Shown: positions 34,507-44,689 of the stretch, one piece after another
How positions within the stretch are numbered: position 1 is the stretch's first letter
How the letters are laid out: the number at the start of each line of letters is the position of its first letter
DNA from: Winogradskya consettensis
GTDB lineage: Bacteria; Actinomycetota; Actinomycetes; Mycobacteriales; Micromonosporaceae
Direction of reading: 5' to 3'
Assembly: GCF_018332715.1 (NCBI RefSeq)
Contig: NZ_BOQP01000012.1
Location: 1-64,000 of the forward strand
DNA: 64,000 nucleotides
Position numbers and translations under genes: made by a program
The notes under the pieces: model-generated
Told to the model about the DNA's origin: nothing
The model's input: only the letters and a program-made list of their open reading frames with translations
The model's database searches: none

Positions 34507-35824
34507 CGGTGGGCTCCGGCGCCGGCGCGACGACGCGCACCTGCTCGATGCGGTGCCGGTCGACCTCCAGCACGGTGAATTCCCAGCCGTCGTCGGTGCT
34601 CGTCTCCCCGGCCACCGGGATGTGCCCGAACTTGGCCAGCAAAAAACCCGCCAGCGTCTCGTACGGTCCGTCGGGGAGCCGGAAACCGGTCTGCTCGACG
34701 ATTTCGTCCTCCCGGAGCAAACCGTCGACCAGGAACGTACGCGCACCGCCCGGCGCGGTCAGCTCCGGCTCGGCATCCACGTCGTACTCGTCGGCGATCT
34801 CCCCGACCAGCTCCTCGATCAGGTCCTCGACCGTGACCACGCCGTCGGTGCCGCCGTATTCGTCGACCACGATCGCCAGGTCGGCGTCGGCGGCCCGCAA
34901 CGCGGAGAGCACCTTGTCGAGGGCGAGGCTCTCCGGGACGTATACGGGCTCGCGGGCCACCGTGGAGACCGGTGTCGTTGCCCGGCGCTCGGGTGGCACG
35001 CCGAGAGCGTCGGAAACCCCGACAACACCGACGACAAGGTCGAGCGTCGACTCGTACACGGGGAATCGGGTGTGGCCTGTGCTGCGCGCGACCGTGATCA
35101 GATCCTCGACGCTCGCGGTGGTCTTGAGCCCGACCACGTCGACGCGCGGGGTCATCGCCTTGGCCGCGCGTTTCTCCCCGAACCGGATCGTGCGCCGCAG
35201 CAGCTTGGCGGTCTCGTTCGGCAGGGCACCGGCCCGGGCGCTGATCGCGGCGAGCAACCCCAGCTCTTCCGGCGACCGGGCGCTGGCGAGTTCCTCCTGC
35301 GGCTCGATGCCGAGCCGGCGCACCAGCCAGTTGGCGGAGCCGTTGAGCGCCCCGATCATCCACTTGAAGGTCCGGGAGAAGGTGCGCAGCGGCGCCGCCG
35401 TCGCCAGGGCCACCCGCATCGGACGGGCAAGGGCCGCATTCTTCGGCACGAGCTCGCCGAACAGCATCGACAACAGCGTCGCCATCACCAGCGCGAGCAC
35501 ATGCGTAACGGCGTCGGTGTGCTCGCCGGTGAGTGGCTCGATGGCCGGCGTGAAGAGCCGGGAGAGCGCGGGCTCGGCCAGATATCCGGTGAGCAGAGCG
35601 GTGAGCGTGATGCCGAGCTGCGTACCCGAGAGCTGGAATGAGAGCTCGTGCAGCGCGTGCCGGACCGTCTGCGCCCGCCGGTCACCCGACCCGGCCCGCT
35701 TCTCGATCTCCGCGCGGTCGACGGTGACCAGCCCGAACTCGGCTGCCACGAAGAACGCGTTGCCCGCGGTGAGCAGCACGAAGGCGCCCAGCGGAAGCAC
35801 CGCGGTCAGGAACAGGCCGTCCAT
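34499..35824 (-). CDS. CNNM/CorC-family membrane protein (first of pair)
   Basis: 441 residues. CNNM membrane domain (LFLTAVLPLGAFVLLTAGNAFFVAAEFGLV; LGITLTALLTGYLAEPAL; LSMLFGELVPKNAALA), two CBS domains (HTRFPVYESTLDLVVGVVGVSD; DADLAIVVDEYGGTDGVVTVEDLIEELVG) and a C-terminal CorC_HlyC domain (LVDGLLREDEIVEQTGFRLPDG). The start chosen has GAGGTG upstream. With its shorter partner it likely forms a heteromeric divalent-cation (Mg2+/Co2+) exporter or regulator, a layout frequent in actinobacteria. Confidence 0.92.
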   Translation of the reverse strand: MDGLFLTAVLPLGAFVLLTAGNAFFVAAEFGLVTVDRAEIEKRAGSGDRRAQTVRHALHELSFQLSGTQLGITLTALLTGYLAEPALSRLFTPAIEPLTGEHTDAVTHVLALVMATLLSMLFGELVPKNAALARPMRVALATAAPLRTFSRTFKWMIGALNGSANWLVRRLGIEPQEELASARSPEELGLLAAISARAGALPNETAKLLRRTIRFGEKRAAKAMTPRVDVVGLKTTASVEDLITVARSTGHTRFPVYESTLDLVVGVVGVSDALGVPPERRATTPVSTVAREPVYVPESLALDKVLSALRAADADLAIVVDEYGGTDGVVTVEDLIEELVGEIADEYDVDAEPELTAPGGARTFLVDGLLREDEIVEQTGFRLPDGPYETLAGFLLAKFGHIPVAGETSTDDGWEFTVLEVDRHRIEQVRVVAPAPEPTDD

Positions 35825-35913
35825 GATCGGTTCACCTCGGCCCTTATTGTGCCGGACCCGGGCAGCGGGCGCGTGCCCCCGGTCGATGCCACGATTTTCG
35901 ATAGGCTCGCCGG

Positions 35914-36576
35914 ATGAACCTGGCCGAGGAATTCGCACTGCTCGCGTACGGGGATGACGGTGCGCCTGTGACGGACGGCATCCACCTCGACAACGGGCTT
36001 GCGGGCGCCCTGCTGCTAGAGCTGGCGCTGGCGGGCCGCGCTGACATCGAGGAGAAGAACGTCGTCATCCGCGATGCGACGCCGACCGGTGACCCGCTCG
36101 TGGACGACGCGCTAGCCCGGATCGCCGCGGATGAGAAGAGCCGCAAACCCAGCCACTGGGTGTCGAAGCTCGCCAAGGACGCGCGCAAACGGACCATGGA
36201 GCGGCTGGTCGAGACCGAGGTGCTGGAGAAGCAGCAGGACAAGGTGCTGCTCGTCTTCAACCGCACCCGCTATCCCGCTCCGCACGGCGTTCAGCCGACG
36301 CCCGAGACCGAGGCCCGGCAGCGCTTGACCGCGGCGGTGACCACATCTGCCGTGCCGGATCCGCGTACGGCCGCATTGTGTGCCCTGGTCGGCGCGACCG
36401 ACCTGGACCGGAAGATCTTCCGCGACCTGGACCGTAAGGAGGTCAAGGCGCGGTTGAAGGCGATCTCCGAGGGTTCATGGGCTGCCGCGGCCGTGAAGAG
36501 CACGATCGACAGCATCCAGACCGCGATCATGGTGTCGATCGTCGCGGCCACCAGCACGGCGGCCGCGACCTCTTAA
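35914..36576 (+). CDS. GPP34 (GOLPH3/Vps74-like) protein
   Basis: 220 residues. Typical GPP34 features: N-terminal LAEEFALLAYGDDG, LAGALLLELALAGRADIE, the DALARIAADEKSRKPSHWVSKL segment and a hydrophobic amphipathic C-terminus (TIDSIQTAIMVSIVAATS). In eukaryotes this fold binds phosphatidylinositol-4-phosphate at the Golgi; actinobacteria carry many paralogues of unclear function, possibly tied to membrane lipids or secondary metabolism. Monocistronic, convergent with trpG. Confidence 0.9.
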   Translation: MNLAEEFALLAYGDDGAPVTDGIHLDNGLAGALLLELALAGRADIEEKNVVIRDATPTGDPLVDDALARIAADEKSRKPSHWVSKLAKDARKRTMERLVETEVLEKQQDKVLLVFNRTRYPAPHGVQPTPETEARQRLTAAVTTSAVPDPRTAALCALVGATDLDRKIFRDLDRKEVKARLKAISEGSWAAAAVKSTIDSIQTAIMVSIVAATSTAAATS

Positions 36577-36582
36577 AATTCT

Positions 36583-37230
36583 TCAGGAAGCAAAAGCCGA
36601 GCGACGCCGCAGCTCGACCTCGGCCGCCAACTCCGGCGCCCGGTCGAGTGCTGAGGGCAGGCCGCACGACGCGAGCCAGTTGGCCAACATGGTGTGGCCG
36701 CCCTCGGTGAGCACCGACTCGGGATGAAACTGCACGCCCTCGATCGGCAGCGTGCGGTGCCGCATCGCCATCACCACGCCCGACTCGGTCCAGCCGGTGA
36801 CCTCGATCTCGTCCGGCAGGGTGTCGGGGAGCACGGCCAGCGAGTGGTAGCGCGTCGCGGTGAACGGATCCGGCAGGCCGGCGAGCACGCCCTCACCCTT
36901 GTGCTGCACCGATGACGTCTTGCCGTGGAGCAGCTCCGGGGCGCGGGTGACCGTCGCGCCGAAGGCCGCCCCGATCGCCTGGTGACCGAGACAGACCCCG
37001 AACATCGGCAACTTCCCCGCGTACGCCCGGATCACGTCCATCATGATTCCGGCGCGTTCCGGCGTACCCGGACCGGGTGAGAGCAGGACCCCCGCCGCGC
37101 CGAACGTGCCGACCTCCTCGACCGAGATCTCGTCGTTGCGTCGCACTTCGCACTCGGCACCCAGCTGGCCGAGATACTGCACGAGGTTGAAGACGAACGA
37201 GTCGTAGTTGTCGATCACGAGGATGCGCAC
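36583..37230 (-). CDS. trpG: Glutamine amidotransferase of anthranilate/ADC synthase (TrpG/PabA)
   Basis: 215 residues, class I glutamine amidotransferase. N-terminus MRILVIDNYDSFVFNLVQYL, oxyanion region LLSPGPGTP, nucleophile Cys80 in MFGVCLGHQ, and the His-Glu of GVQFHPES. It supplies ammonia to anthranilate synthase or 4-amino-4-deoxychorismate synthase; dual use is usual. In mycobacteria the gene sits at the same place, next to the pknB operon (Rv0013). A GTG start is used. It is the last gene of the sortase operon. Confidence 0.92.
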   Translation of the reverse strand: MRILVIDNYDSFVFNLVQYLGQLGAECEVRRNDEISVEEVGTFGAAGVLLSPGPGTPERAGIMMDVIRAYAGKLPMFGVCLGHQAIGAAFGATVTRAPELLHGKTSSVQHKGEGVLAGLPDPFTATRYHSLAVLPDTLPDEIEVTGWTESGVVMAMRHRTLPIEGVQFHPESVLTEGGHTMLANWLASCGLPSALDRAPELAAEVELRRRSAFAS

Positions 37231-37249
37231 GGGGGTCACCTGGCTCAGC

Positions 37250-37531
37250 TCAGCTCGGGGAGGGGTGGGGATCGTTCGAAGCCGTGTTGTACGGAATCTC
37301 GTCCGGCCCGAGGATCGAGTCGTCACCCGGCACCGCGTTGGGGTCCTGCTGCGCGGGGCCGGTCTGCTCGGTGCCGGTGCCGACCTGCACGTCATCGAAG
37401 GGCAGCAACGGCGTCGCCCACGGGAAGACCCAATACCAGAGCAACGCACCGATCGTCACACTCAGTACGAGTGAGCTGGTCAGCTTGCCCCACAGCCCAA
37501 AGGGAAGTTTTCGCCAGATCCAGGCGTACAC
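37250..37531 (-). CDS. Small single-pass membrane protein
   Basis: 93 residues. One membrane segment (LTSSLVLSVTIGALLWYWVF) is preceded by a short basic N-terminus (YAWIWRKLPFGLWGK). The acidic, Pro-rich outside tail ends in NDPHPSPS. No family name known to me. It lies 9 bases after the sortase stop and 19 bases before trpG, so it belongs to that operon. Confidence 0.7.
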   Translation of the reverse strand: MYAWIWRKLPFGLWGKLTSSLVLSVTIGALLWYWVFPWATPLLPFDDVQVGTGTEQTGPAQQDPNAVPGDDSILGPDEIPYNTASNDPHPSPS

Positions 37532-37540
37532 GCCGTCTCC

Positions 37541-40369
37541 CTACGCCTTCCCGAACTCGGTGGGCTTGCCGTCCAGCGGCAGCGACTTGTCACGCTTGAC
37601 GGTGTCCACCAGCTCCGCGTGCACGATGAGCCGCTGATAGTTGTTGAACTTCGGATTACACGTGGTCAGCGTCAGCAGCGCCTCGGTCGCCTTCTTACCC
37701 GGCTTGTTCGGCACGGGCGCCACGACCTGGACGGCCGTCGGCTTGACGACCTCATTGCCGATGACCTTGTACGTGTACCAGTCGCCCTGGGTCTCGACGC
37801 CGATCACGTCACCCGGCTTCAACTCGTCCAACCGCCAGAAGATCTTGCGAATCCGGTGCCCCGCAACCGAGAAGTTGCCGACCTCGCCCGGCATCGCCGT
37901 GTCCGGGTAGTGCCCCGGCGAATAACGGATGTCCTGCGGCCGCACACCGTTCGTGACAACCCAGTCCATCCCCAGCTTCGGAATGTAGAGCCGCCCGACC
38001 AGGTCATCCCCGGGCGCCGCCCGAGCCTTCTTGGTCGGCCCGGTGCTCGGCGCCACGGTCGGGTCGTTCCACTGCTCGGCCAGCTGATCCGACAGGCTGT
38101 CCTGCTCGTCCTGAACCTTCGCCGAGTTGCCGAACACCTCGTACCCGGCGAACAGCAGCACCACCAGCCCGAACGTGATCATCAGTTCGCCGGACACCCG
38201 GATGCCGGACCGGATCCGCGACCCCAGCGTCGGCCGGGTCAGCTCCGAGTAGACACTCTTGTAGCCCTCACCGGTCTGCTCGGGCCGGAGCTTGACGACC
38301 TTCTCACCGCGCTTCGCCTTGACCTCCTCGGCCGGTTCACCGCCGGCCTCCCGGCTGGCCGCCGCGCCTGCGGCGACAGCGGCCACGGAGACCGCACCGA
38401 CAGCGTCCCCCGTGTCTTTCGGCAACGGGGTCCGAACCGCCGGAACCGCCTCCTGCTTCGTCGACCGCTCCTTCATCGACGGCACGGCGGGAAGAAGCCC
38501 CGTCGGCGCGTCGATGGTACGGATGATCGCCGTCGCCGACGGGTCGCCGTTCCGAAGTTCCTGCCCCCGATTTTGCCCCACCGCCCCCGGCCCCCCGTGC
38601 CGGTTCCACCGATCAGCGGCCTCTACGCCCCCGACCTGCGCAGACCGCGGGTCCGAAGCATTGGTCAGAGGCAGACGCGGGTCACTGGAAACTCCACCGG
38701 CCTGCTGCACCGAACGCGGGTCGCCACTGACAGCTTGGGCCAGACGCGGGTCACCACTGACGGGCTGAGGCAGACGCGGGTCATTGGCGAGCCCGCCGGC
38801 CTGCGCCGATCGCAGGTCGCCACCCTGTCCCGAGCGCGGGTCGCCACCCTGTCCCGAGCGCGGGTCGCCGCTCTGTCCCGGGTGCGGGTCGTTGCTTCGT
38901 CCCGGGTGCGGGTCGTTGCTTCGTCCCGGGCGCAAGTCGTTGCTGCCCGGTCCCGGGTGCAGGTTGTTGCTGCCCCAGGCGCCGGTGTCACTCGCGCCTG
39001 CCCACGCGCCGGTGTCGGCTCCCGTGGACCAGGCGGTGCCCGAGTCGCCGCGCGTTCCGGCCGGGGCCGTCTGGGACCAGGCCGCAGTCTCGTTGCCGGC
39101 GTTCACCCAAGCCCCAGCGTCAGCACCACGATCCTGCCGGCCCACGACGTTCGGCACCGACGGAGGCTGAGGTGCACGCGCTGCCACCTGGGCCTCAGCG
39201 GCTTGCGGCGTCTGCGGCTCCGAGGCCCGCCGCCGTCCACCCCGATAAACGTCCTGCTCAAAGCCATTGCCCGCAGCGGCAGTCGACGCTTCCCGCACAA
39301 CCCCGCCAACGTCAGACGCCGTCCCACCAACTCCAGGCGCCATCCCACCAGACCCAGACGTCAGCCCACCGGGCCCAGACGTCAGCCCACCGGGCCCAGA
39401 CGTCATCGCAGTGGGCCCAGACGTCATCGCAGTGAGCCCAGACGTAATCCCACCGGGCGCAGGCGTCGTCATTCCGTTGGAAGCCGCCGGCGCTGAAACA
39501 CGAGGCGTAATCATCGCGGGAAGCGCTGCCGTAGGAGCCGCAAGAGGCGAAACCGGCGCAACGCCCGGAACAGCCCCCTGGGACAAGCCCGGCGCGGCGC
39601 CCTGAGACGAGCCCGGCCCAGCGCTCAGTGGAGAGCCCGGAGCAGCGCCCTGGGGAGAGCCTGGAGCAGCACCGTAAGGCGAGACCGGCGCAGCAGCAGC
39701 CCAAGGTGCCGCGGCAGGCGAACCGGGAGCAGCGCCCCGAGGTGAAGCCGGAGCAGCAGCACGAGGCACCGCGACAGGCGATCCAGGCGCAGCGACCTGC
39801 GGCGTACCAGAAGTCGGCAGCGGAGCCGAACCAGGAGGCGCGGGGGCCGGACCGGCGGCAGGTCCCGAGGCCGGACCAACCGCAGGTGCCGTGAAAGGAG
39901 CAGCCGGACCAGCCGCAGGCGGCGTGAACGGAGCAGCAGTCGCCGGCGGCGTAGCGGAAGGTGCGGGCAGCACGAAGGGAGTCGCGGGCGGAACGCCCCC
40001 GGCGAAGAAGGCGAACTCATTTTCAGCCGCGCCTACAGCGGGAGTGGCAGACCGAGCGCGAGCAGCCGCAGCAGCCCGAGCCACGACCGGGTCAATTCCA
40101 GCGGGCCCCTCAGCGCCGCCATCACCCGAATCACCCGAAGAATCCGATTGCGCGCTTTTTGCAGCAGGCGCCACGGAAGGCGCAGCGGGAGATTCAGGAA
40201 CAACCGGCTCAGGCCAGCCACTGCCGGCCGGCGAGTTAATCGGCCCGCCCTGCACTCCGTCCGGCGCCGCGTCGGTGATCCGGGGGATGTATGCGGTCTG
40301 TGCGTCGCCGTCGGGCGCGCGGTGGCGCCCGGAGCTGGCGTTGCCCCCGGGGGTGGCTTCCGGGGCCAT
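37541..40369 (-). CDS. Class E sortase with very long disordered N-terminus
   Basis: 942 residues; a usual class E sortase has 200-300. Residues 1 to about 720 are Pro/Ala/Gly/Ser-rich with short repeats (for example [10 protein letters not shown] and GDPRSGQG units). One membrane segment at about 728-745 is followed by a sortase domain at about 790-925. Catalytic residues: His838 in [10 protein letters not shown], Cys904 in LTTCNPKF, Arg913 in NYQRLIVHA. Class E enzymes attach LAXTG-type proteins to the wall of high-GC Gram-positives. The stop of the DUF881 gene overlaps its ATG (TAATG). The long tail is predicted cytoplasmic. Confidence 0.88.
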   Translation of the reverse strand: MAPEATPGGNASSGRHRAPDGDAQTAYIPRITDAAPDGVQGGPINSPAGSGWPEPVVPESPAAPSVAPAAKSAQSDSSGDSGDGGAEGPAGIDPVVARAAAAARARSATPAVGAAENEFAFFAGGVPPATPFVLPAPSATPPATAAPFTPPAAGPAAPFTAPAVGPASGPAAGPAPAPPGSAPLPTSGTPQVAAPGSPVAVPRAAAPASPRGAAPGSPAAAPWAAAAPVSPYGAAPGSPQGAAPGSPLSAGPGSSQGAAPGLSQGAVPGVAPVSPLAAPTAALPAMITPRVSAPAASNGMTTPAPGGITSGLTAMTSGPTAMTSGPGGLTSGPGGLTSGSGGMAPGVGGTASDVGGVVREASTAAAGNGFEQDVYRGGRRRASEPQTPQAAEAQVAARAPQPPSVPNVVGRQDRGADAGAWVNAGNETAAWSQTAPAGTRGDSGTAWSTGADTGAWAGASDTGAWGSNNLHPGPGSNDLRPGRSNDPHPGRSNDPHPGQSGDPRSGQGGDPRSGQGGDLRSAQAGGLANDPRLPQPVSGDPRLAQAVSGDPRSVQQAGGVSSDPRLPLTNASDPRSAQVGGVEAADRWNRHGGPGAVGQNRGQELRNGDPSATAIIRTIDAPTGLLPAVPSMKERSTKQEAVPAVRTPLPKDTGDAVGAVSVAAVAAGAAASREAGGEPAEEVKAKRGEKVVKLRPEQTGEGYKSVYSELTRPTLGSRIRSGIRVSGELMITFGLVVLLFAGYEVFGNSAKVQDEQDSLSDQLAEQWNDPTVAPSTGPTKKARAAPGDDLVGRLYIPKLGMDWVVTNGVRPQDIRYSPGHYPDTAMPGEVGNFSVAGHRIRKIFWRLDELKPGDVIGVETQGDWYTYKVIGNEVVKPTAVQVVAPVPNKPGKKATEALLTLTTCNPKFNNYQRLIVHAELVDTVKRDKSLPLDGKPTEFGKA

Positions 40370-41178
40370 TACTTGGTGACCTCGGCGGATCGGAGGTCAC
40401 TCGACCCGTCGTACGCCCGCACAGTCGCGTTCCTCTCGACGGTTTCCGTGTAGCCGAGGCCGAAGTCGGCGACCGCGTCCCGGAATTGCTGGACGCCCTC
40501 GGAGGAGTCCAGGGTCCGGTGCATCGCCGCGGGATTGCCCACCGCTGTGATCTTGAATGGTGGCGAGAAAACCTGGCCGTGCAGCAGCAGCGTGTTGCCG
40601 ACACAGCGTACCGCGCTGGTGGAGATGACACGGACATCCATGATCGACATTGCCTCCGCACCGCCTGCCCATAGCGCGTTCACCACGGCCTGGACATCAC
40701 CCTGATGAACGACAAGGTCGTCGTTCTGCGGGGCGTCGGCGCCGGTGTCCGTGGGGCGGCGTGAGGAGTCGTTCAGGACCACCGTGACGCCCTCGCCGTG
40801 CAGAGCAGTGAAGCCGGCCTGCTCGCGTAGGGCGTCGGCGCGCTTGCGGGCCTCGTTGACCGGCTCGTCCACCTCGGCGAACCGGCGGCTCTCCTCGTCG
40901 ACCTTGGCACGCAGGGCGGTGGCCTCGGCGTCCCGCTCGTCGAGCCGCTCGCGCTTGTCGGTGATGAGCTGGGCGAGCTGCGGGCGGCGGTCGTCACGCA
41001 GCGCCGTCCCGTCGGCCGTGGTGGCCGACGTGGTGAACAGCAGGCCGGCCGCGAGAGCGATCAGCGGCACCACCATTCCCCAGCCGCGCTGACGCTGCCC
41101 GCGACGTCGGGGCCGAAGGCCGCGAATGGCCCGGCGCATGACAAGTCGCCACGAGGGCGTCCCCGTGGTGTACTCCAC
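40369..41178 (-). CDS. DUF881 membrane protein
   Basis: About 269 residues. One N-terminal membrane segment ([19 protein letters not shown]), a coiled-coil ([24 protein letters not shown]) and the DUF881 domain ([52 protein letters not shown] split by variable parts). Mycobacterial Rv0012 has this domain and the same neighbours. The GTG follows GGGGAGG at about ten bases; ATG 41229 is in frame but lacks such a site. Thought to act in cell wall growth or division by its conserved position. Confidence 0.82.
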   Translation of the reverse strand: MEYTTGTPSWRLVMRRAIRGLRPRRRGQRQRGWGMVVPLIALAAGLLFTTSATTADGTALRDDRRPQLAQLITDKRERLDERDAEATALRAKVDEESRRFAEVDEPVNEARKRADALREQAGFTALHGEGVTVVLNDSSRRPTDTGADAPQNDDLVVHQGDVQAVVNALWAGGAEAMSIMDVRVISTSAVRCVGNTLLLHGQVFSPPFKITAVGNPAAMHRTLDSSEGVQQFRDAVADFGLGYTETVERNATVRAYDGSSDLRSAEVTK

Positions 41179-41380
41179 GTCGGTCTTACCTCCCCGAGCT
41201 ACTCGAGACTTCCCGAGCTGATTCCGCATGTTTTTGGCTCAAGGCAACCGCCGGGTGCCTATGAGCGTGCCGCCTTGACTACGCTAGCTATCGAACAGTA
41301 TTCGCCAAGGGCAGCTTTCGGTGTCCCCGGAGCCGCTCAGGGGTGGGTTGTTCACCACTTGTTGCCCTCAGGAGAGCGCC

Positions 41381-41644
41381 GTGCCGAAGTCACAGGTTCG
41401 CAAGAAGAAGGTCTACACGCCGCCGACGGACATCCGTCCGGCCAGTGCGGCCACGTCCAAGAAGCCGAGTCCGGTCTGGCTGCCCATCACGGCTGTCTTC
41501 CTGATCGTTTTCGGCATCGCCTGGCTGGTGGTCTACTACCTCTCCGAGCAGCGGTGGCCGGTCGAGCAGTGGCAGTACTGGAACCTTCTCGTCGGTTTCG
41601 GCTGCATGGTCGCCTCCCTGGGCATCCTTTCCCGCTGGCGCTGA
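41381..41644 (+). CDS. crgA: Cell division protein CrgA
   Basis: 87 residues with two membrane segments (WLPITAVFLIVFGIAWLVVYY and WNLLVGFGCMVASLGILS) and a basic N-terminus (MPKSQVRKKKVYTPP). This is the standard form of CrgA, which helps recruit PBPs and FtsI to the septum and coordinates division in actinobacteria. GTG start, AGGAGAG five bases upstream. Divergent from the DUF881-sortase operon as in related genomes, and followed by a terminator. Confidence 0.96.
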   Translation: MPKSQVRKKKVYTPPTDIRPASAATSKKPSPVWLPITAVFLIVFGIAWLVVYYLSEQRWPVEQWQYWNLLVGFGCMVASLGILSRWR

Positions 41645-41662
41645 CCGCCCGCAGCGAAAGAC

Positions 41663-41698
41663 GCGCACCCCTCGGCCACACCGGTCAGCGGGGTGCGC
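41663..41698 (+). terminator. Terminator after crgA
   Basis: 9-bp stem GCGCACCCC / GGGGTGCGC with an 18-base loop, followed by TTTTCC. Confidence 0.8.
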
Positions 41699-41716
41699 TT
41701 TTCCGCGCCCCCCCCA

Positions 41717-41788
41717 GCCGCGAACCAAGCCGTGGGCCAAGCCCTGGGCCAAGCCCTGGGCCAAGCCGCAAACCACGCCGTGGGCCAA
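41717..41788. repeat. Six imperfect 12-bp tandem repeats
   Basis: Units of the form GCC(G/C)TGGGCCAA, two of them identical. They lie between the crgA terminator and the EtfD-like gene. The remaining part of the gap (to 41876) has no gene; AGGAGG precedes the next start. Confidence 0.75.
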
Positions 41789-41876
41789 GCTGTGAAGGAA
41801 AGCGGCGACACCCGCGCGCAAAGCGATTACCCGTGGGTAACATAGGTCGGCACCCGACCGAGGAGGCACAACGCAG

Positions 41877-44018
41877 ATGGGCGTCGCGCAGATCATCGCC
41901 ACCGTTCTGGCCGGCACGATCACTCTCGTGGCCGTCGTCCTCGCGGTGCGTGCTGTCATCCAGATGACAGCAGTGATCCGGCAGGGTCAACCCGACCCGG
42001 CTCGCTTCGAGAACAAGGGCACCCGGGCGAAGACCATGCTGGTCGAGACCCTGGGTCACACCCGGATGCTGAAGTGGGGCGTCGTCGGCGGCGCGCACTG
42101 GTTCGTCATGGTCTCCTTCATGGTGTTGTTCCTGCTGGTGGTCGAGGCCTACTTCGAGGTCGTCGACCCGGCCGGCGGGCTCCCGATCATCGGCCACTGG
42201 CTGATCTACGGGCTGGGCACCGAGCTGATCGGCATTCTCGGCCTGGCCGGGATCGTGGTGCTGATCGTGATCCGCCAGCTGGCCAGGCGGAAGCCCCGCA
42301 GCCGTTTCACGGGCTCCACGATGTGGCAGGCGTACTTCGTCGAGGCGATCATCGTCGGGGTCCTGGTCTGTGGCTTCCTGATCCGCGGCTTCAAGGTCGC
42401 CAACGACACCTTCGAGTTCCCGGCCTGGGCCACCCCGCTCAGCCACGGTGTGGGCGCGCTGCTGCCCAGGGCCGAGGACGGGCCGACCTGGGTCGCGCTG
42501 GTCAAGCTGTTCATCTCGATGGGCTGGCTGATCACGATCGCGCTCAACGTGACGATGGGCGTGGCCTGGCACCGCTTCCTCGCGTTCTTCAACATCTTCT
42601 TCAAGCGCGCCCCGGAGAAGCCGGCCGGTTCCGGTCTCGGTGCGCTGCGCCCGATGATGAGCCAGGGCAAGCCGCTCGACTTCGAGGAGGCGGACCCCGA
42701 GAAGGACCAGTTCGGCGTCGCCCAGGTCGAGCAGTTCACCTGGAAGGGTCTGCTGGACTTCTCCACGTGCACCGAATGTGGTCGCTGCCAATCGCAGTGT
42801 CCCGCTTGGAACACCGCGAAGCCGCTCTCCCCGAAACTGCTGATCACCAGTCTGCGCGATCACGCGTACGCAAAGGCTCCGTATTTGATCGGTGGTGGCG
42901 GTAAAGACCTCACGGGCGAGGAAAAGGCCACGGCGGCCCAGCTCGCACACATGGACGTCCTCACGCTCGCCGAGGGCAACAAGCCCCTGATCGGCACGGA
43001 GGAAGAGGGCGGGATCATCGACCCCGACGTCCTCTGGTCCTGCACCACCTGCGGCGCCTGCGTCGAGCAGTGCCCGGTGGATATCGAGCACGTCGACCAC
43101 ATCGTGGACATGCGCCGTTACCAGGTGCTGATCGAATCCAGCTTCCCGGCCGAGGCCGGCGTCATGCTGCGCAACCTGGAGAACAAGGGCAACCCGTGGG
43201 GCGCCCCGCAGAACACCCGCGAGGACTGGACAAAGGGCCTCGACTTCGAGATCAAGCGGGTCGGCGAGTCCGATTTCGACTACCTGTTCTGGGTCGGTTG
43301 CGCCGGCGCATTCGAGGACCGGGCCAAAAAGACCACCCGCGCCGTGGCGACGCTGCTGCACGAGGCCGGCGTCGACTTCGCCATTCTCGGCGAGGGCGAA
43401 ACCTGCACCGGTGACCCCGCGCGCCGGATCGGCAACGAATTCGTCTTCCAAATGCTCGCCCAGCAGAACGTGGAAACGCTCCAGGAAGCGAAGGTCAAGC
43501 GCATCGTCGCGACCTGCCCGCACTGCTTCAACACCCTGGGCAACGAATACGAACAGCTCGGCCTGAAGGTCGAGGTAGTGCATCACACCCAGCTCCTGGC
43601 CCACCTGGTCGCCGAGGGCAAACTCACCCCGGTCCAGCCGGTCGACGGCGGCGTCACCTATCACGACCCCTGCTACCTGGGCCGGCACAACCGCGTCTTC
43701 GACGCCCCCCGCGAGGTTCTCGGCAGCGCCATCGAGGGCGGCCTCACCGAAATGCCCCGCAACTCGGAACGCTCTTTCTGCTGCGGTGCCGGCGGCGCCC
43801 GCATGTGGATGGAAGAGAAAATCGGCAAGCGCATCAACGTCGAACGCACCGAGGAAGCACTGGCCACCGGCGCGAAGACAATCGCTGTCGGCTGCCCCTT
43901 CTGCTACACCATGATCGGCGACGGCGTAACCGGCAAGGGCGAACAGGACAACGTCGAGGTCATCGATGTCGCCAGCGTTCTTCTCCGCAGCATCAAGGGC
44001 GAAAAAGCAATCTCATAA
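41877..44018 (+). CDS. EtfD-like membrane iron-sulfur oxidoreductase
   Basis: 713 residues. Five or six N-terminal membrane segments (heme-b-type NarI-like domain, residues 1-240), then two [4Fe-4S] clusters (CTECGRCQSQCPA; CTTCGACVEQCPVD), then two CCG domains (GCAGAF...CPHCFNTLGNEY; DPCYLGRHN...CCGAGGARMWME...GCPFCYTM). This is the heterodisulfide-reductase-like layout of mycobacterial Rv0338c (EtfD), which takes electrons from ETF to the quinone pool during fatty-acid beta-oxidation. The match to the FadE5-like gene in this window fits that role. The start follows GAGGAGG. It lies between crgA and the pkn operon, which in mycobacteria are close neighbours. Confidence 0.85.
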   Translation: MGVAQIIATVLAGTITLVAVVLAVRAVIQMTAVIRQGQPDPARFENKGTRAKTMLVETLGHTRMLKWGVVGGAHWFVMVSFMVLFLLVVEAYFEVVDPAGGLPIIGHWLIYGLGTELIGILGLAGIVVLIVIRQLARRKPRSRFTGSTMWQAYFVEAIIVGVLVCGFLIRGFKVANDTFEFPAWATPLSHGVGALLPRAEDGPTWVALVKLFISMGWLITIALNVTMGVAWHRFLAFFNIFFKRAPEKPAGSGLGALRPMMSQGKPLDFEEADPEKDQFGVAQVEQFTWKGLLDFSTCTECGRCQSQCPAWNTAKPLSPKLLITSLRDHAYAKAPYLIGGGGKDLTGEEKATAAQLAHMDVLTLAEGNKPLIGTEEEGGIIDPDVLWSCTTCGACVEQCPVDIEHVDHIVDMRRYQVLIESSFPAEAGVMLRNLENKGNPWGAPQNTREDWTKGLDFEIKRVGESDFDYLFWVGCAGAFEDRAKKTTRAVATLLHEAGVDFAILGEGETCTGDPARRIGNEFVFQMLAQQNVETLQEAKVKRIVATCPHCFNTLGNEYEQLGLKVEVVHHTQLLAHLVAEGKLTPVQPVDGGVTYHDPCYLGRHNRVFDAPREVLGSAIEGGLTEMPRNSERSFCCGAGGARMWMEEKIGKRINVERTEEALATGAKTIAVGCPFCYTMIGDGVTGKGEQDNVEVIDVASVLLRSIKGEKAIS

Positions 44019-44187
44019 GTACGCCCGCCACCCCCACAACCGCACCAGCCGCGAACCCCGCCTCCGGCGGCTATCGCCCGCGACCATTCACCGGCCCAGG
44101 CCGTCACGCGCGCATCCGGCCGTGGCGGCCCAAGACCGCCACGCCCCCAAAACCCAAATCCCAAATGCCCGAACCCCGAACCCGCCG

Positions 44188-44625
44188 CTAAACGATCAGT
44201 GGTTCGATCCCCACCCCGGGCACCCGCCGAGGCGAGACTTTCCGGTGCCTGATGCGCCATCCCACATCGGTGCGCACAAGCCGATCCGCATACGTATAAC
44301 TGGCGACCGACCCGTCCCTGCCAAGAGCCAGCGCTTTCGACCATGCGCGAGCCCCAGCACCGTCCTCAACAACGAGAACATTGGTGACATGCAGAGCAAT
44401 CGTGTCACCGGGCCCCCGGCTGTGCGCAACACCGATATACATGTCGAGGCGCTCCTGGGACGGCCCCACATGCGGCACCGGAGCAAGCCCGAGATCGCTC
44501 ACGTCAACCACAAGGTCAGCCGTGAACACCAGATCGAACCGGTCATAGGCAGAGGCATCACACAGGTGACCGTGAAGTGAGATCACCTCGTGGATGGCCA
44601 GCCTGTCATCGGCGTTCAGAACCAT
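44188..44625 (-). CDS. SnoaL-like (NTF2-fold) protein
   Basis: 145 residues. SnoaL-like pattern: NADDRLAIHEVISLHGHLCD, YDRFDLVFTADLVVDVSDLG, a central HVTNVLVVED strand and TYADRLVRTDVGWRIRHRKVSPRR at the end. The fold is used by polyketide cyclases, steroid isomerases and orphan proteins. It is too general to assign a substrate. It stands alone, convergent with the EtfD-like gene, with a 170-base gap that holds nothing evident. Confidence 0.8.
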   Translation of the reverse strand: MVLNADDRLAIHEVISLHGHLCDASAYDRFDLVFTADLVVDVSDLGLAPVPHVGPSQERLDMYIGVAHSRGPGDTIALHVTNVLVVEDGAGARAWSKALALGRDGSVASYTYADRLVRTDVGWRIRHRKVSPRRVPGVGIEPLIV

Positions 44626-44689
44626 CGCAACTCCATACCGCTGGTGGGATACGCGATGACCGACGTTAACACCGCCTCATATCGATTGA

